A stretch of DNA of 64,000 nucleotides from Bryum argenteum (taxonomy: Eukaryota; Streptophyta; Bryopsida; Bryales; Bryaceae), in assembly GCA_037043015.1 (NCBI GenBank), contig CM073324.1:25250097-25314096 (forward strand). The letters run 5' to 3'. Below the pieces are notes generated by a model. The model was not told the DNA's origin. It worked only from the letters and a program-made list of their open reading frames with translations, and did no database searches. Shown here piece after piece: positions 1-12,031 of the stretch (positions within the stretch are counted from its first letter, which is position 1; each line of letters begins with the position of its first letter). The position numbers and the translations under genes are program-made.

Positions 1-575
1 CTAACAATAATAATAACAATAATTATATAGTATATAACCTTAAGATAATGGTATACAATTTAATATTGCATAATAATTATAGTATAGCGTAGTATAATGT
101 ACTAAAATATAGTATAACATAGTATATTTTATTACAATAGAATATTAAACGATAATATAAATATGTTTGAAAGATAATAATATATATCATATAATACTAC
201 ATAACATAAAATAATGTAAAACTTTTTCATATACGAAAATACATCATATTAGAATATTATATAATATAAAATAACATTTTCTATATTTTATAAGATATTA
301 GAAAAACTTCATAATACCATATAATACAATATATTACAAAGATAATACAGAAAATGTTGGAAATTATAGGAAATTATAGTAAATAATAGTATGATATAGT
401 TTAATAAAGTATCACATAATATTATATAGTAATATATTCTATCGAATAATTAGTATAATATAGTATAATATACTCTAATATATTATAATGTAGTATAACC
501 TAGAATAATCAAACATAATACAAGTTAATAGAATATAGAATAATAAAAGAATATCATATAGAATTATACTATAGG

Positions 576-577
<2 letters not shown>
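1..577. other. AT-rich gene-free DNA
   Basis: Very AT-rich sequence built from variants of TATAATA, AGTATAATA and ACATAATA. No open frame or RNA gene is visible. It looks like a diverged flank of the TATAA array that follows. Confidence 0.7.

Positions 578-630
<53 letters not shown>
578..630. repeat. (AT)n microsatellite
   Basis: An uninterrupted run of alternating A and T, about 26 dinucleotide units, followed by unique sequence beginning TGTTCTCAG. Confidence 0.95.
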
Positions 631-634
<4 letters not shown>

Positions 635-689
635 CTCAGATGTAAAATTATATAAAATAAAATCTCATAATACAATATAATATAATACA

Positions 690-1260
690 ATACAATATAA
701 TACAATATAATATAATATAATATAATATAATATAATATAATATAATATAATATAATATAATATAATATAATATAATATAATATAATATAATATAATATAA
801 TATAATATAATATAATATAATATAATATAATATAATATAATATAATATAATATAATATAATATAATATAATATAATATAATATAATATAATATAATATAA
901 TATAATATAATATAATATAATATAATATAATATAATATAATATAATATAATATAATATAATATAATATAATATAATATAATATAATATAATATAATATAA
1001 TATAATATAATATAATATAATATAATATAATATAATATAATATAATATAATATAATATAATATAATATAATATAATATAATATAATATAATATAATATAC
1101 TAAATATAATATAATATAATATAATATAATATAATATAATATAATATAATATAATATAATATACTAAATATAATATAATATAAAATAATATAATATAATA
1201 TAAAATAATATAATATAATATAATCTAAAATAATCTAATATAATCTAATATAATACAACA
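690..1260. repeat. (TATAA)n pentanucleotide array
   Basis: The 5-bp unit TATAA repeats almost perfectly from about 706 to 1097. Interrupted units follow (TACTAAATATAA, AAAATAATA, AATCTAATA) to about 1260. The pure core and degenerate edges are typical of an expanding microsatellite. No coding potential. Confidence 0.95.
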
Positions 1261-1487
1261 TACTATAATATACTAAATATAATATATAACTCTAATTTTG
1301 TAGTTATTATAGTTTATTCAATAAATACACTAATACGAATTCGTATTTCTTTTTCCACTTCTCATAGTTATGTATACAATGTTCAATTTTGTAGAGAAAA
1401 GTAGTATACAATATTTTATGTAAAAAATAAAAAACCGATATTTAGAAATGGGTTTCCCTCCAAAATCAGTTTCCCGCCGAACCATCT

Positions 1488-1969
1488 TTGCCGCCTAATG
1501 TTTTCAAATTTCAGTTTGAAAAAGTGGAATCGTATTTAGATTCCCAATCAAGACAAAATCCATATTGCGACAAAAACCTGTCCGCTTTTTGCACGAATTC
1601 GGGCATCGAGATACTCTCACGATGTACCCGTTGGGGTCGGGCTCGGGTTGCTTACTCGGTTTCTCAAGTGTCATTTCATTTTCTTCTCACTCTCTATCGT
1701 GCTCTCAAGGTGCGCTTCGTTCATATTTCGTTCCGGTGTATAGATTCAAGGTTCTGTGTGTGTAGAAGGAGTTTCAGTTGGTGCTCAATGCGTCTGATGT
1801 AGTTTCGCATTTATAGGTTTCAGTATTGTTGCATTAGTTTGAGAGTGATTCAAGTTATGACTACTGCTCCTCATGTTTCTTTTCGAATTCTGTATTAAGT
1901 ACTAATTTTTGTGCTTGGTTTTGTTCAGTTGCGAGCCGTTGTTTATCTTTCGAATTCTGCAATTCGCAG
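1488..1969 (+). other. Putative 5' leader exon of the DUF7869-type gene
   Basis: This stretch is less AT-rich than its surroundings. It ends at a good splice donor (TTCGCAG|GTGAGCG, GT at 1970). The next convincing acceptor (CTTATTTGTAG|G, AG at 3256-3257) sits directly before an ATG at 3259 that opens the frame of the downstream gene. The simplest reading is a non-coding first exon and a 1.29-kb first intron that contains the palindrome array. A 104-codon frame starting at 1488 has no recognisable domain and is probably chance. The exon is inferred from splice signals only. Confidence 0.35.
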
Positions 1970-2043
1970 GTGAGCGATGTTCGCAAATCGAGTGCAAGGC
2001 GTGAATGCCAGTATTTCAGCACTTACTATTAATAGAATGGAAG

Positions 2044-3135
2044 TTATCCCCGGGCCGGGGATAATTTCTCTTGTCTGTGGGGATTATTCCCATATGCTAT
2101 GCTCCGATTATTATCCACGGCCCGGGGATAAACATGCATCCATCCATTAAAACCATTATCCCCGGGCCGGGGATAACTATGTAACCGCCCACAAGAAACT
2201 ATTATCCCCGGCCCGGGGATAACAACATTTCGTAGGCGGTTACATAGTTATCCCCGGTCCGGGGATAACTATTCGACCGCCCACAAGAAACTATTATCCC
2301 CGGCCCGGGGATAACAACATTTCGTAGGCGGTTACATAGTTATCCCCGGCCCGGGGATAACTATTCGACCGCCCACAAGAAACTATTATCCCCGGCCCAG
2401 GGATAATAGTATTTCGTGGCCGGTTACATAGTTATCCCCGGCCCGGGGATAACTATTCGACAGCCCACAAGAAACTATTATCCCCGGCCCGGGGTTAATA
2501 GTATTTCGTGGCCGGTTACATAGTTATCCCCGGCCCGGGGATAACTATTCGACCGCCAAAAAATAACTATTATCCCCGGGCCGGGGATAATAGTTTCTTG
2601 TGGGCTGTCGAATAGTTATCCCCGGGCCGGGGATAACTAACCAACTGCCTACGAAATGTTGTTATCCCCGACCCGGGGATATTAGTATTTTGTGGGCGGT
2701 TACATAGCTACCCCCGGGCCGGGGATAACCATGCAACATTCACATAATACTATTATCCCCGGGCCGGGGATAATAATTTTTCTGCGCAGTTATTCCGTTA
2801 TCGCCGGCCCGGGGATTAACAACCAACTGCCCACTAAATACTATTATCCCCGGGTCGGAGATAATAGTATTATGTGACCGTTGCATGTTTATCCCCGGAC
2901 CAGGGATAACGAAATAACTGCGCACAAAAAACTATTATCCCCGGCCCGGGGATAATAGTATTTACTTCCGTTGCATGGTAACCTCGGCCCGGGGATAACT
3001 AACCAACTGCCTACGAAGTATTTTTATCCCCGGGTCGGGGATACTGGTTATTAGTGGGAAGTTTGTTTGTTATCCCCGGGCCGGGGATAATTCTTATTTT
3101 TTTGTCAGTTGCATAGTTATCCCGGACCGGGTTAA
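2044..3135. repeat. Array of 24 near-palindromes at 46-bp spacing
   Basis: The repeated core is TTATCCCCGG, one central base (usually G or C), then CCGGGGATAA: two perfect 10-bp arms around one base. Cores start at 2044, 2111, 2156, 2202, 2248, 2294, 2340, 2386, 2432, 2478, 2524, 2570, 2616, 2662, 2708, 2753, 2798, 2844, 2889, 2935, about 2978, 3024, 3070 and 3117. From 2156 onward nearly every step is 45-46 bp. The 24-25-bp sequences between cores are not unique: they alternate in orientation, one type beginning CTAT...ACCGCCCAC and the next being a diverged inverted copy ending ...GGCGGTTACATAG. The spacer at 2591-2615 is the exact reverse complement of the one at 2453-2477. The true repeat unit is therefore about 92 bp, and each core is the centre of an imperfect palindrome of about 71 bp. 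Cores at both ends carry more mismatches. Every core has CCGG sites, in sharp contrast to the AT-rich surroundings. Confidence 0.95.
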
Positions 3136-3258
3136 TCATGCAATCGCTCAGTTAACATATACTGACTAGTTTATACTCAACGGAATTTATGTTTTCTCAT
3201 CTCGTTTGCTATTAAACAAGCACTAAGCTATCTTCTCAATCTTCTTCTTATTTGTAGG

Positions 3259-6065
3259 ATGGAGACTTTCGTCGTCAATGGTGTCGATTTCCGTCCACCA
3301 GTTCTACCTGACGGAGTTGCACAGTGCGAGGGTTTTAACCGCTCATCATGGGTGTCGAAACGTGTCACTCTTCCGAATGACGCCGTGTCGAAGTTGCAAA
3401 TGCCGTCATCAATCGGTTGACTCTAGCATTGTCCCGAGTCCGTGGTCGGCCTCTTGGATCCGACTTTGTCTCGCGTGCGATTGCGAGTCATTAGTAGAAG
3501 CAGGTTCCTTTCGGTTGGATCTACTCTTTGCGTGCATGGCCGATCAAGCATGTCCTTCTCAACGGAGCAAGCCTCTACGACCACGACCAACGCGCCATCT
3601 TCAATGGAGCTTGCAAGGTTTTTGGTCGGCCACCACGAGTTGGTCTCCGTCAGTACGAGAGCAAACGTCAAAGACGTCTTCGGATTCACCACCAAAGAAG
3701 GAGTACTTTCTTACACCGGAGTCCATCAACTTTGTTTCAACAACTTATTGTTGTCCAAAGAACTGTGTGCAGCCCTATCCTCGAGCCAAAATTAAAGATC
3801 TGAGGTTCCAGTTCTATGTTCGCGGTGATGTTTACTTTAGAAAACATTGTCTCCTTAGTGTGCATGGTCAAGTCCACGGGCGGCGGACGGAAATGACATG
3901 ATTATGTTGGAGGGTATTGAGGTGTGTTGCGTGGCGTGGTACTGATTATGGGTGTGTCACGTGCCACATTTTTCCGGTGGAGGTATGCCTATCAAGACGG
4001 ACAAACAAGCGAGAAACCATGGAAACGTGGTTCAAAGAAACCTCGTATCCGGACATTGCAAGCCACAAAGATCCCTTCAAGCCATTGTGGAAAATGCTGC
4101 CGATCTCATGCCGCATTGAACAAAGACTATTGATTCAGGCGAGAAGGTAGTGTCCAAATGCTTGCCCTCCTCCTTCCGCTGGAGGGACAATTTACCAGAG
4201 GTGAATGCTATCAATGCCGTCCACGGTCTTCCTCCTATATCAAATTCTGCTCTAAGTAGGATCCGGCAAGAATCATTCCAAGAGTACTATTCCAAGCAAA
4301 AGGGCGACACATTTGCACGATGTGGTGAATGTGACAAAATCAAACAACTTCGAGCATCTAGTACTCGAGGCAGTCGCACATGGGCTCTTCATGATGCCAA
4401 ATTCAAACGTCATAATACTTCTCAAATGGCGCATAGGTTACTATATTATAGCAACCGTTCAGAGTCTGAGGCACGGCCCGAATCCTCTTTGTGCATTATT
4501 CATGACAAAATGGATCATTCCAAGACAGCCTCTCCGCAATTCTCACACAAGAGTAAATCGACCGATTCGTTCATGAAATTGCCGGTTTCCATCACAGGCA
4601 TGATTGCTCATGGACACGGAGATGTACGTTACGCACATTACGGCCTGGATATATATCCCACGGATTCTAATCATACTATCGGTTCATTTGCTCAACCTGT
4701 TAAGAGATTTGGAATCTCCTCCAAAGTGCTCTTCCGGCGGTTGTTTGGTGGTGGTAGAAGTAGCCTCTCTCTCGAGGTCATTTTGGATGGGGCGGACATG
4801 TGCTTGGATTCGCTTGGTCTTCTCCCGGAGGCTCCGATTCCGGGAAAGCCTCTTCCTCCGGTGCTACACATGCGGCTTTGATAATGCTTGCGGGGATAAT
4901 AAGAATCGGTTTGTTTTTGCATTCTTTTCATTGCTCGTTTACAAGGGCGTTTTTAGAGAGATTTACTTGAACTTCCTTATTGTGGGTCACACTCATGAGG
5001 ATATTGATGCTCTTTTCGGGCGATGGAGTAGTAAACTCAAGACCAACGGCTACCCTCTTGTTCCCCTTCTCATGAGATCTTTTATGGACACAGAGGATAA
5101 GCGGTAATTCCTCACTTAATTGAGGAAGTTCCGGATTTCAAGACGTTCATCAAAGGTTACCTCTGTGATGGCGACGAGGCGTTATCCGGGCATACTAGTG
5201 CCCAACAATTTAGGTTTTTAGAGATGCTTCCGGTGGCCTTTGATGCGAAGACAAAATTCTATGTACGGATAGCGAGTGGCTTCCTCAAGATAGTGCAGGG
5301 GTTAGGTTGTGGAAAGTTTTGCCAAATGGTCAACCTCAGGTTCCTCTTGGAGATCCTACGTTACTAGTTCCAAACGAAATGAAGAATATTGAAGACATTC
5401 GAAAGGGAATTAGTGGTTTTGTCAGCTTGTGGGAGTCTTTGGCGGATGCGGATCCAACAGGGGACTATCGTAGACATCATGAGCAATTCATTTACTATTG
5501 GAAAGCAGTTCGTGAGGCTTTAGATTTACCTGTCCCTACTCCATCAACATTTAGGGATGGATTTTGGCCCACTTCTAGGTACTCTCCAAGTGAAGAGGAT
5601 CGATTTGAAGATAACGGAGAATTACGCGAGGAATTTGCTGTTGATCCTCCGTTCGTAGGACAAATACGAGATCGTCCACAAGCATCATTCCGAATTGGAC
5701 GGGATGTTTATGAGGGATACCTACTTGTGCTACGTCCAGCTGATGGAGATCTCAAGAAATTTTGGATAGCTCGTGCTTTGAGCAATCCAAATGCTAGTGT
5801 AGAGCATCCTCAAGAAATCCACATTGAGTATTGGAAGCCGGTATCTTCGAAACATGTCAATCCTGACACTTACGAAGGGTGGGATACAAGAAGAGGTAAC
5901 TCTTGGTGTAAAGATATGGATTATGATCCAACTTGGGTGGCTACATCATCAATCATGGGAGCTTGGAAGCCAAGATTTCGTCTTGAAACCGTTAATCCCA
6001 AGATGTGCATACCGGAGCTACAAATTTCAATTATTAAAGACTCAATTATCGAGTTTGATGAGTAG
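3259..6065 (+). pseudogene. Degraded DUF7869-type gene
   Basis: This is a broken copy of a large multicopy plant/eukaryote family that I recognise as DUF7869-containing. Its role is not established; an integrase-like or transposase-derived fold is possible. From the ATG at 3259 the frame reads METFVVNGVDFRPP and stops near 3420. Recognisable pieces then appear in changing frames: VSRATFFRWRYAYQDG (about 3960); a Cys motif FARCGECDKIKQLRA (about 4310); IIHDKMDHSKTA and ITGMIAHGHGDVRYAHYGLD (4495-4650); DNACGDNKNRFVFAFFSLLV then VGHTHEDIDALFGRWSSKLK (4876-5040), the family's hallmark; then a long intact C-terminal frame (5307-6065) ending ...IEFDE. At least six frame changes and several stops (for example near 4124 and 5104) separate these pieces, so no full protein can be made. 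The family is clear; the family name is recalled, not searched. Confidence 0.8.
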
Positions 6066-7479
6066 TTCTCATATTAATATATAGTTATATTAGCTTATAT
6101 TAGTTACAATGGTGCATTCTTTCTCATCGCAATGTAGCCAATGCAAATTAGAGTAGTATGACACTACTCCTAGAGATGATTTATCTATTTATAGTAAGAT
6201 GATATATCCATTTCAATGTATTTCCATGGGATTATTTCCTTCCATTGGTGTTGTGATAATTTTATTTCCCTATATAAATTAAGATGTCCTTTGATCGGAT
6301 TACTTCTTATATATATTTTTCTTTAAAGTAATGATATTCATCATGCATAATACTTTTTGGTCCTCGAAGCTTGCAATCTATGACTCGAGTAATGAGATGT
6401 GAAGTAGTCTCAATATACTTTCCGTCTCAAAATAATGAATATTAATGATCAACAAATATATTAATAGAATTTTTGGTATCGAGGGTTCAAATTACATTCT
6501 TTTGTTGGGTTCATTCGAGTCTCATTTTCAATTGAGTCTCATTTTACTTGACACCAGATTTACTATTTTTAACCACCGATTTAAATTGAGATTGCAAATT
6601 GTCTCAAAATACTTAATATCCCCTTAACACTCAAACCCCAAAAACACTCTAACCCCACCATTCTACGGATTTAGATTAGACCGTTCGTATGAACTGAACC
6701 TCGTACCTCTTGGCGCCATCGGAAGCAGACATCTTGAAAGGGGTGGAAGCAGATCGTCGAAGCTTGCTTCGAATGTGCAAGGAGACAAAAGCGTTCAGAT
6801 AGAATGAAACGGAGCCTGGACGAAAGCAACGAAGGGAACCCCTCGTGCACATTCGAGATGCAGGTCACGAAACAGAATCACTATTCCGTCAAGAGAAAGT
6901 TCATCTATTATCATTTACATTGCTAACGCATGAGATTTTAACTTTCACCGAGGTCAAAGGCGTAAATCGACGGGTATTTCTCATAGGATTCGAGTGCATG
7001 CTCTCAGGAGCTTCAAGGTTGTGTGGAACCCGTTGCTCCGGAGCTATCTCCTATCCTTGACACCTTGAATGCTTCAAACGGAGGGTGATGGCAACATAAT
7101 TTTCGTGGGACTGAATAGAGTTCAATACAGTTCCTCAGAGACGCCACCCACTTCTAAAGCTAGCCAGATATTAGTGTGCAAGAAAAGCCAGTTCCCTTAA
7201 CATCAACTCTGCTCGTGGCAAACTGAACATCAACAGACTTGAAGAAGTGACCTGCGACCACTGTGAGGTTTCAGAAACTAGAGAATCAAACATCAGTGAC
7301 TTGACACTAAAATGCTAGTTTCAGACAAAAGTTAGATCAGTATTATGTTGATCACATGCCACTAAGTTCTTTTAAAGAGGACGAATCGACTACTACATCG
7401 AGACGAAGAACCGACACTCCCAGCACGAGGTTGGTGTGAAAAAGACAAGCCTGAAGGCAAAATCTCGATAGCTTCACAA
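6066..7479. other. No gene seen
   Basis: AT-rich flank of the pseudogene up to about 6640, then more mixed sequence. Only short frames without recognisable content occur. I see no RNA gene or clear terminal repeats. Confidence 0.5.
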
Positions 7480-8316
7480 CTAACCAGTTAGTAAGAGTGA
7501 AGCGCTCGACAATGAATAGGAACCTTGAGGCGGTGAGTGCATACAACCTCCAGATACCAACTCAATATCAGGCACTTCCAGACACAACTCTTTCCGCAAG
7601 TTTCCACATCTCCTACACTCAGAGCTACTACTGTTAGACTTCCCACCAGCTCGTCTTGTCTCACAAACAAATCTACCAGTGTAGCAAACAAACCACACGT
7701 CATCGTAGCAGGAAGCACAATATTGCAAGAGAAGGGTCTCATGTGGAATGAAGGACAGTGTTGAGGAGTGAAACGACTTGCACCAAATACAAAGTGAGCA
7801 AAAAGAAATCCTAAAACTTTGGAACTGCGAATCTGGAGAGCATCAATACAAGAAATGGTAATATAGAATTATCGCGCCAAGCCGAATCTTGCTAATGTTC
7901 ATAGTGTATTTTGAGTCAGAAGAATCAATGTAATTACTTAATATAAACGTAAGGATGCCCCACATGAAGCGCCACCAGATAGGACTGAGCCGATTGTCCC
8001 TTTAATAAGGCAGGCGCTCCAGTGGTGCCAGGACCACAGTCCATTATAGAGGTGCTGTCCACTGTAGGTGGACCAGCTGCAGTCACTGTACTTGTGTAGG
8101 GCCACTCATTAAGACTTTTCTCTGAGGCCTCACTTTGGACAGGAATGACGCTGATCTGCTCTTCAGGATGATGGAGTAATGTGACATTAACCATGCGGTC
8201 GAGGGATCGAAACCTGCTGGCAACTCGTGGATATCTTTCGCAGTAGAGAAGTCCACATTGAGTGGACAGGCTCGAAACTTGTGTAGACTCTGAGAAATTG
8301 TGTCTTCTAAGTCCAC
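7480..8316 (-). other. Candidate exons of an unknown minus-strand gene, probably decayed
   Basis: Two minus-strand stretches read like protein rather than noise. The first (about 7728 down to 7483) has spaced cysteines in the pattern CASCYDDVWFVCY ... CETRR ... CRRCGNLRKELC, suggesting a small metal-binding fold. The second (8316 down to 7934) reads ...FRACPLNVDFSTAKDIHELP then, after a frame change near 8190, HHPEEQISVIPVQSEASEKS. I cannot join them with consistent splice phases and do not recognise a family. They could be remnants of a real gene or coincidental open frames. Confidence 0.25.
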
Positions 8317-8339
8317 AGTTGATTTTCTACTTTCTTTGT

Positions 8340-8830
8340 TGGGTTGAATTCCAATATGAGTCTAGTTTGTATGGTAGGAAGTTTAATGAAATCCAAGATA
8401 TTTTAAAACTTAATCATGAATTTTAGTATAAGAGGTCTAGTTTTGGATTATTTTTCCTTTAAAAAATCTTGCGCAATTTCCACCACTATAGGCCTATTAT
8501 TTGAAACAAGAAAAAAAATTAGCGTTCTACAGTGTTTCTTTTATGAAGGTGAACAACATTTTAGTTGGTGATTTGCTTATTCCAATTAGATTTTTGTAGC
8601 ATTTCCACTTCAAAGCAAAAATCATGCAATTGATTTTTACTTTTAGTTCAATAACTTTTTGATCTCGCAATCTGGATGGCCCGATGACTCCAAATTTGAT
8701 CCACATTATTTTCAGTAAGGCTAAAACAAGATTGCACGATTAAGATCTAAGTGTCGTACCTACATATCCATCTATGACACTTCAAAGTCAATTGTGGTTG
8801 TGACTAAAAAGAGGTAGGGACACGTAGGGG
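8340..8830 (+). repeat. Fragment of the ~1-kb TTAA-ended repeat family
   Basis: This shares ordered blocks with other copies in the window: a block like AGTTTTGGATTATTTTTCC, then AATTTCCACCACTATAGGCC, then GATCTCGCAATCTGGATGG, TTTGATCCACATTAT and GATTAAGATCTAAGTG. It ends at GTAGGGG followed by TTAA (8831-8834), the same end as the copy at 49855-50831 read on the opposite strand. The 5' end is missing or too diverged to place. Non-coding. Confidence 0.6.
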
Positions 8831-9050
8831 TTAAAAGATATGGAAAACAAAAACTTTGACTCAGTACATATCAAGATCCATTTGTTATACTATTTAGATA
8901 GTTAAAAACAAAGTCCTATAGTTGGATCTACGAAAATTAAATGCAAAATAATTTGTTCACCGATTTCAAATATGACCGTTTAGAGGTCACCGTAGAGCTT
9001 TTCCTTTAGAGAAGAAAATCAACTTCTTTATTGACGAGTGTTCTTGCAAT

Positions 9051-9699
9051 CAGGGATGTCACGGCGTCCGGACGTCGGGTGGACGTCCGTCGGACGTCCG
9101 CAGGGGGTTAAGGGAGCGTCCGTGACTTAGAGATTTTGGACTTTTTACTTAAGGTAAATGGGGCGACCGACCTCTAGGATGGCCGTCGGCCCGAGCGACC
9201 GGCCCCCAGAATGGCCGTCAGCCCGGGCGACCGGCCTGCCGACCGTCCCGACCCGGGGCCACCGGCATGCCGACCGGTAGCTCAACAGCCGTCCGATCTA
9301 TTGCCGCAGCCTCCTACCGTTGGATTTCTCGCGGCCGACCAATCCCGACCGATCGGACGGAGCGACCGGATTCCAATTTTAGATTTTTTTTCCCCTTAAA
9401 TTCCGGTTGGGCCATCTGACCGGTCGGTCGGCTGTTATTGATCTGATGGTTGTAAATCTTCGAATCAAATCTCATGGTCACCACAACCTCCGGTCGCCTC
9501 GACCGGGGGCCGGTCGGAGCGAATTTTCTCGGTTGCTCTAAACAATATCAGATTTGAACGGCTTAGATGCGAGCTCCAAAAAGATCTAATGGTTGAAAAT
9601 TTTACTATTGTCCTAGTAATTCCAATTTCCCCGGGGCGATCCACGACGGACGTCCGTCCGACCAAAAAAACTCAAAAGACGTCCATATTGACATCCCTG
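9051..9699. mobile_element. Non-autonomous hAT-type element with perfect target duplication
   Basis: A 649-bp insertion with terminal inverted repeats CAGGGATGTCA (9051-9061) and TGACATCCCTG (9689-9699). It is flanked by an identical 8-bp direct repeat CTTGCAAT (9043-9050 and 9700-9707). An 8-bp duplication and CAGGG-type ends are diagnostic of the hAT superfamily. The interior is GC-rich, unlike its surroundings, and carries many short subterminal repeats on both strands (GACGTCCG, GACCGGTCGG, CCGACCG variants), as expected for hAT transposase binding regions. No transposase reading frame is present, so it depended on an enzyme supplied elsewhere. The identical duplication suggests a fairly recent insertion. 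Confidence 0.9.
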
Positions 9700-9707
9700 C
9701 TTGCAAT

Positions 9708-12031
9708 GTGCTTCATTAACATGCTTATGTCTAAAATAAATAAATAACATCATGGCTTGTTATGAGATATAACATTTTGGGAAATCCTTATGTACCATAA
9801 GTTGGAGTATAGCTCTCAAGTTTTTGTGTTTTTCCTAACCCCTAAAGTAAACTGAAGCCAATATTCTAGTACCACTAGGGTTTTGACAGCCTCTAATTTC
9901 TAAAATTAGATTGCACGAGGTTTCGACCTTATGAAGGTTGTAAAGCTCTTCCATACCTTTTTGAAAAGTTCTTTTGTGTTCCAAAAGTCCTCATACTTTT
10001 GGGGATATTTACGATCAAAGTTTGAAAATACTACCTAGAGCATGCTAAATTATGCCAAAAATTGCGGTATATGCTCATTTATTCTTAAAATCTTCTCAAA
10101 ACTAATTAGATCACATAAACTTCACCAAAGATTGAAAGTTCACTTTTTCTCAAATTTTCTTTCTGTACCTAAAATTAACCCCTTAAGGTGAGTGAAGCCC
10201 AAATCAGGTCGATATGACTTTGGTCAACTTATGAATTATTAAATATAGATAGCATGAAGTTGAAACTTCTTGCCAGCTGTAATGCTTTCCTATATCTTTA
10301 TGAGAAGTCATGTCATGCTCCAAATTCCTCTTACAGTCCAATCATCATTGTCCAAGTATGAAAACACTATTTGAAATTTGGCCAAAACTGTTAAAATAAT
10401 AGTATATACTCACCTATTCTCAAAAATTTGCCCAAAATCTAATAGATTGGAGAGACATTCACCAAAAATTATTATTATTTTATTTTAATTCAAGTTTTGT
10501 TAATTTATATATGTAGAAAAGGTAGTAAAGCATGTTCTCACCAATTGGATTTTCAAAGCAATAAGTTTTTACATGCCTTTAGAATTGTTGAAAATGGTTC
10601 TTTGAATTTGAAGTTTAGCACACCTCTATGTGTAATTTTTAGCATTTCTTTGGATTTTATAGGTCGCACGAGGGTGATGTTGTATAGACGTGTTCTTGAC
10701 CCACTTATAATCAAAAATTTAAAGAGTCTCATATCATATTTTCTATCAAAAATGGGGCTTTTGGCTCCCAAAACATTACTTTGCCATTCTACAACATCGA
10801 AAAACTTGTTTATCCACTTTGAACATTATAGTCTCACAGATGGTGAGGAATTTGAATCTAAGATTTGGCATGTATGTACATGTATAAGTTTCATCCTACA
10901 GTTTTAAACTTCAAAGCTCTTCAAAATTTGAAAATTTGTACCTTGCATCAAAATAAGGCACTTTACAACATTTTGGTTGTTTTGAGATTACTCATCTTTA
11001 GGGGTTAAATTTGAAGGCATGACCGTGGCCTTTTGATATTCAATAGGATACTTGTTTACATGTGATTTTTATTGTTATAGTCCTACCTTTGTATTTGAAT
11101 TTCAGCATAATTATATAATTGTGAGAGATCAAGCATTTTCTTAGATTTTATATTACTAGGTAGTTTGAGGATACATTGTGCATAACCATGTTTGTGACGC
11201 ACCTCGGAACAAGAATTTGAAGAGCCTCATATCAAATATGCTACTGAAATTGTTATTGGGCCCTCAAAATACTACTTACTCTTTTGCTAATACACTTGGA
11301 ACATTATGTTCTCACAATTGGTAAGGAGTTTAAAGTCAAGATTAGATTTTCATATATACATACACTTTAGGTACTAAATCATACGATCATATGCTTGAAA
11401 ATCAGTCAATGTTTAAGAAACTTCACCCTACATCAAATTAAAGTTAAATTTTGTAGTCCTTTTGGCAGTTCAAGGCTAGTTGACCGTAGTTAGAAGTTAA
11501 ATCACACCAAGTATCAAACGTTTGAAAACCACATCAAGAACTAGAGAAGAATATTTGCATAGTGGGGGAAGTTAAAAAGAATTTAAGTATTAGGATTGTG
11601 TAAATAAATCTAAGAATGATAGCCATACTTTTCAGAGTCCCTTGTTAAGGGAGTTTTAAAAGTAAAAAAAGTAAAATATATGAAGTAAAATAATTAATCA
11701 TATATATTATTACTTCAAGTATAAATAAGATTAGAATGTAAAACACTTAAAACTACCCATAAATGCAAGGATTTGAACACATAATTATTTCCATATGAGG
11801 ATGTGGTGGTGCATTGAGATAATTAATTTTGAAGCACCACAAACCTATGAAGTAGAGTGGGTCATTGAATAGCATTAGAAGTATCAATTATAAAGCGTCT
11901 TCTTGACGATGTGAGGCTGTAGAGGTTTTGTGGCGCACTGGGAATATCATTTTTAAAGCTCTACATTTAGCTTGTATGCATAGTCAATTAACTCTATACT
12001 AGAGTTGTAAATTGGTGATATGTAAAACCCA
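9708..12031. other. Repeat-derived gene-free DNA
   Basis: AT-rich sequence with scattered TTAACCCCTAAA-like motifs (about 9836 and 11006) and phrases recurring elsewhere in the window, such as GAACATTATAGTCTCACAGATGG near 10820. The frame at 10497-10907 has no recognisable domain. It looks like decayed members of the TTAA-ended family. Confidence 0.5.

Noticed and set aside
2692-2925. Small proteins with GPGI repeats on both strands of the palindrome array
   Set aside because: A product of the palindromic repeat, as shown by near-identical peptides on both strands.
2044-3135. CRISPR-like array (21-bp repeat, 25-bp spacers)
   Set aside because: Spacers are repeated and alternately inverted rather than unique, there are no cas genes, and the surroundings are plant nuclear DNA with introns and plant transposons.
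9211-9399. Pro-rich frame inside the hAT element
   Set aside because: Generated by GC-rich subterminal repeats; no transposase motif.
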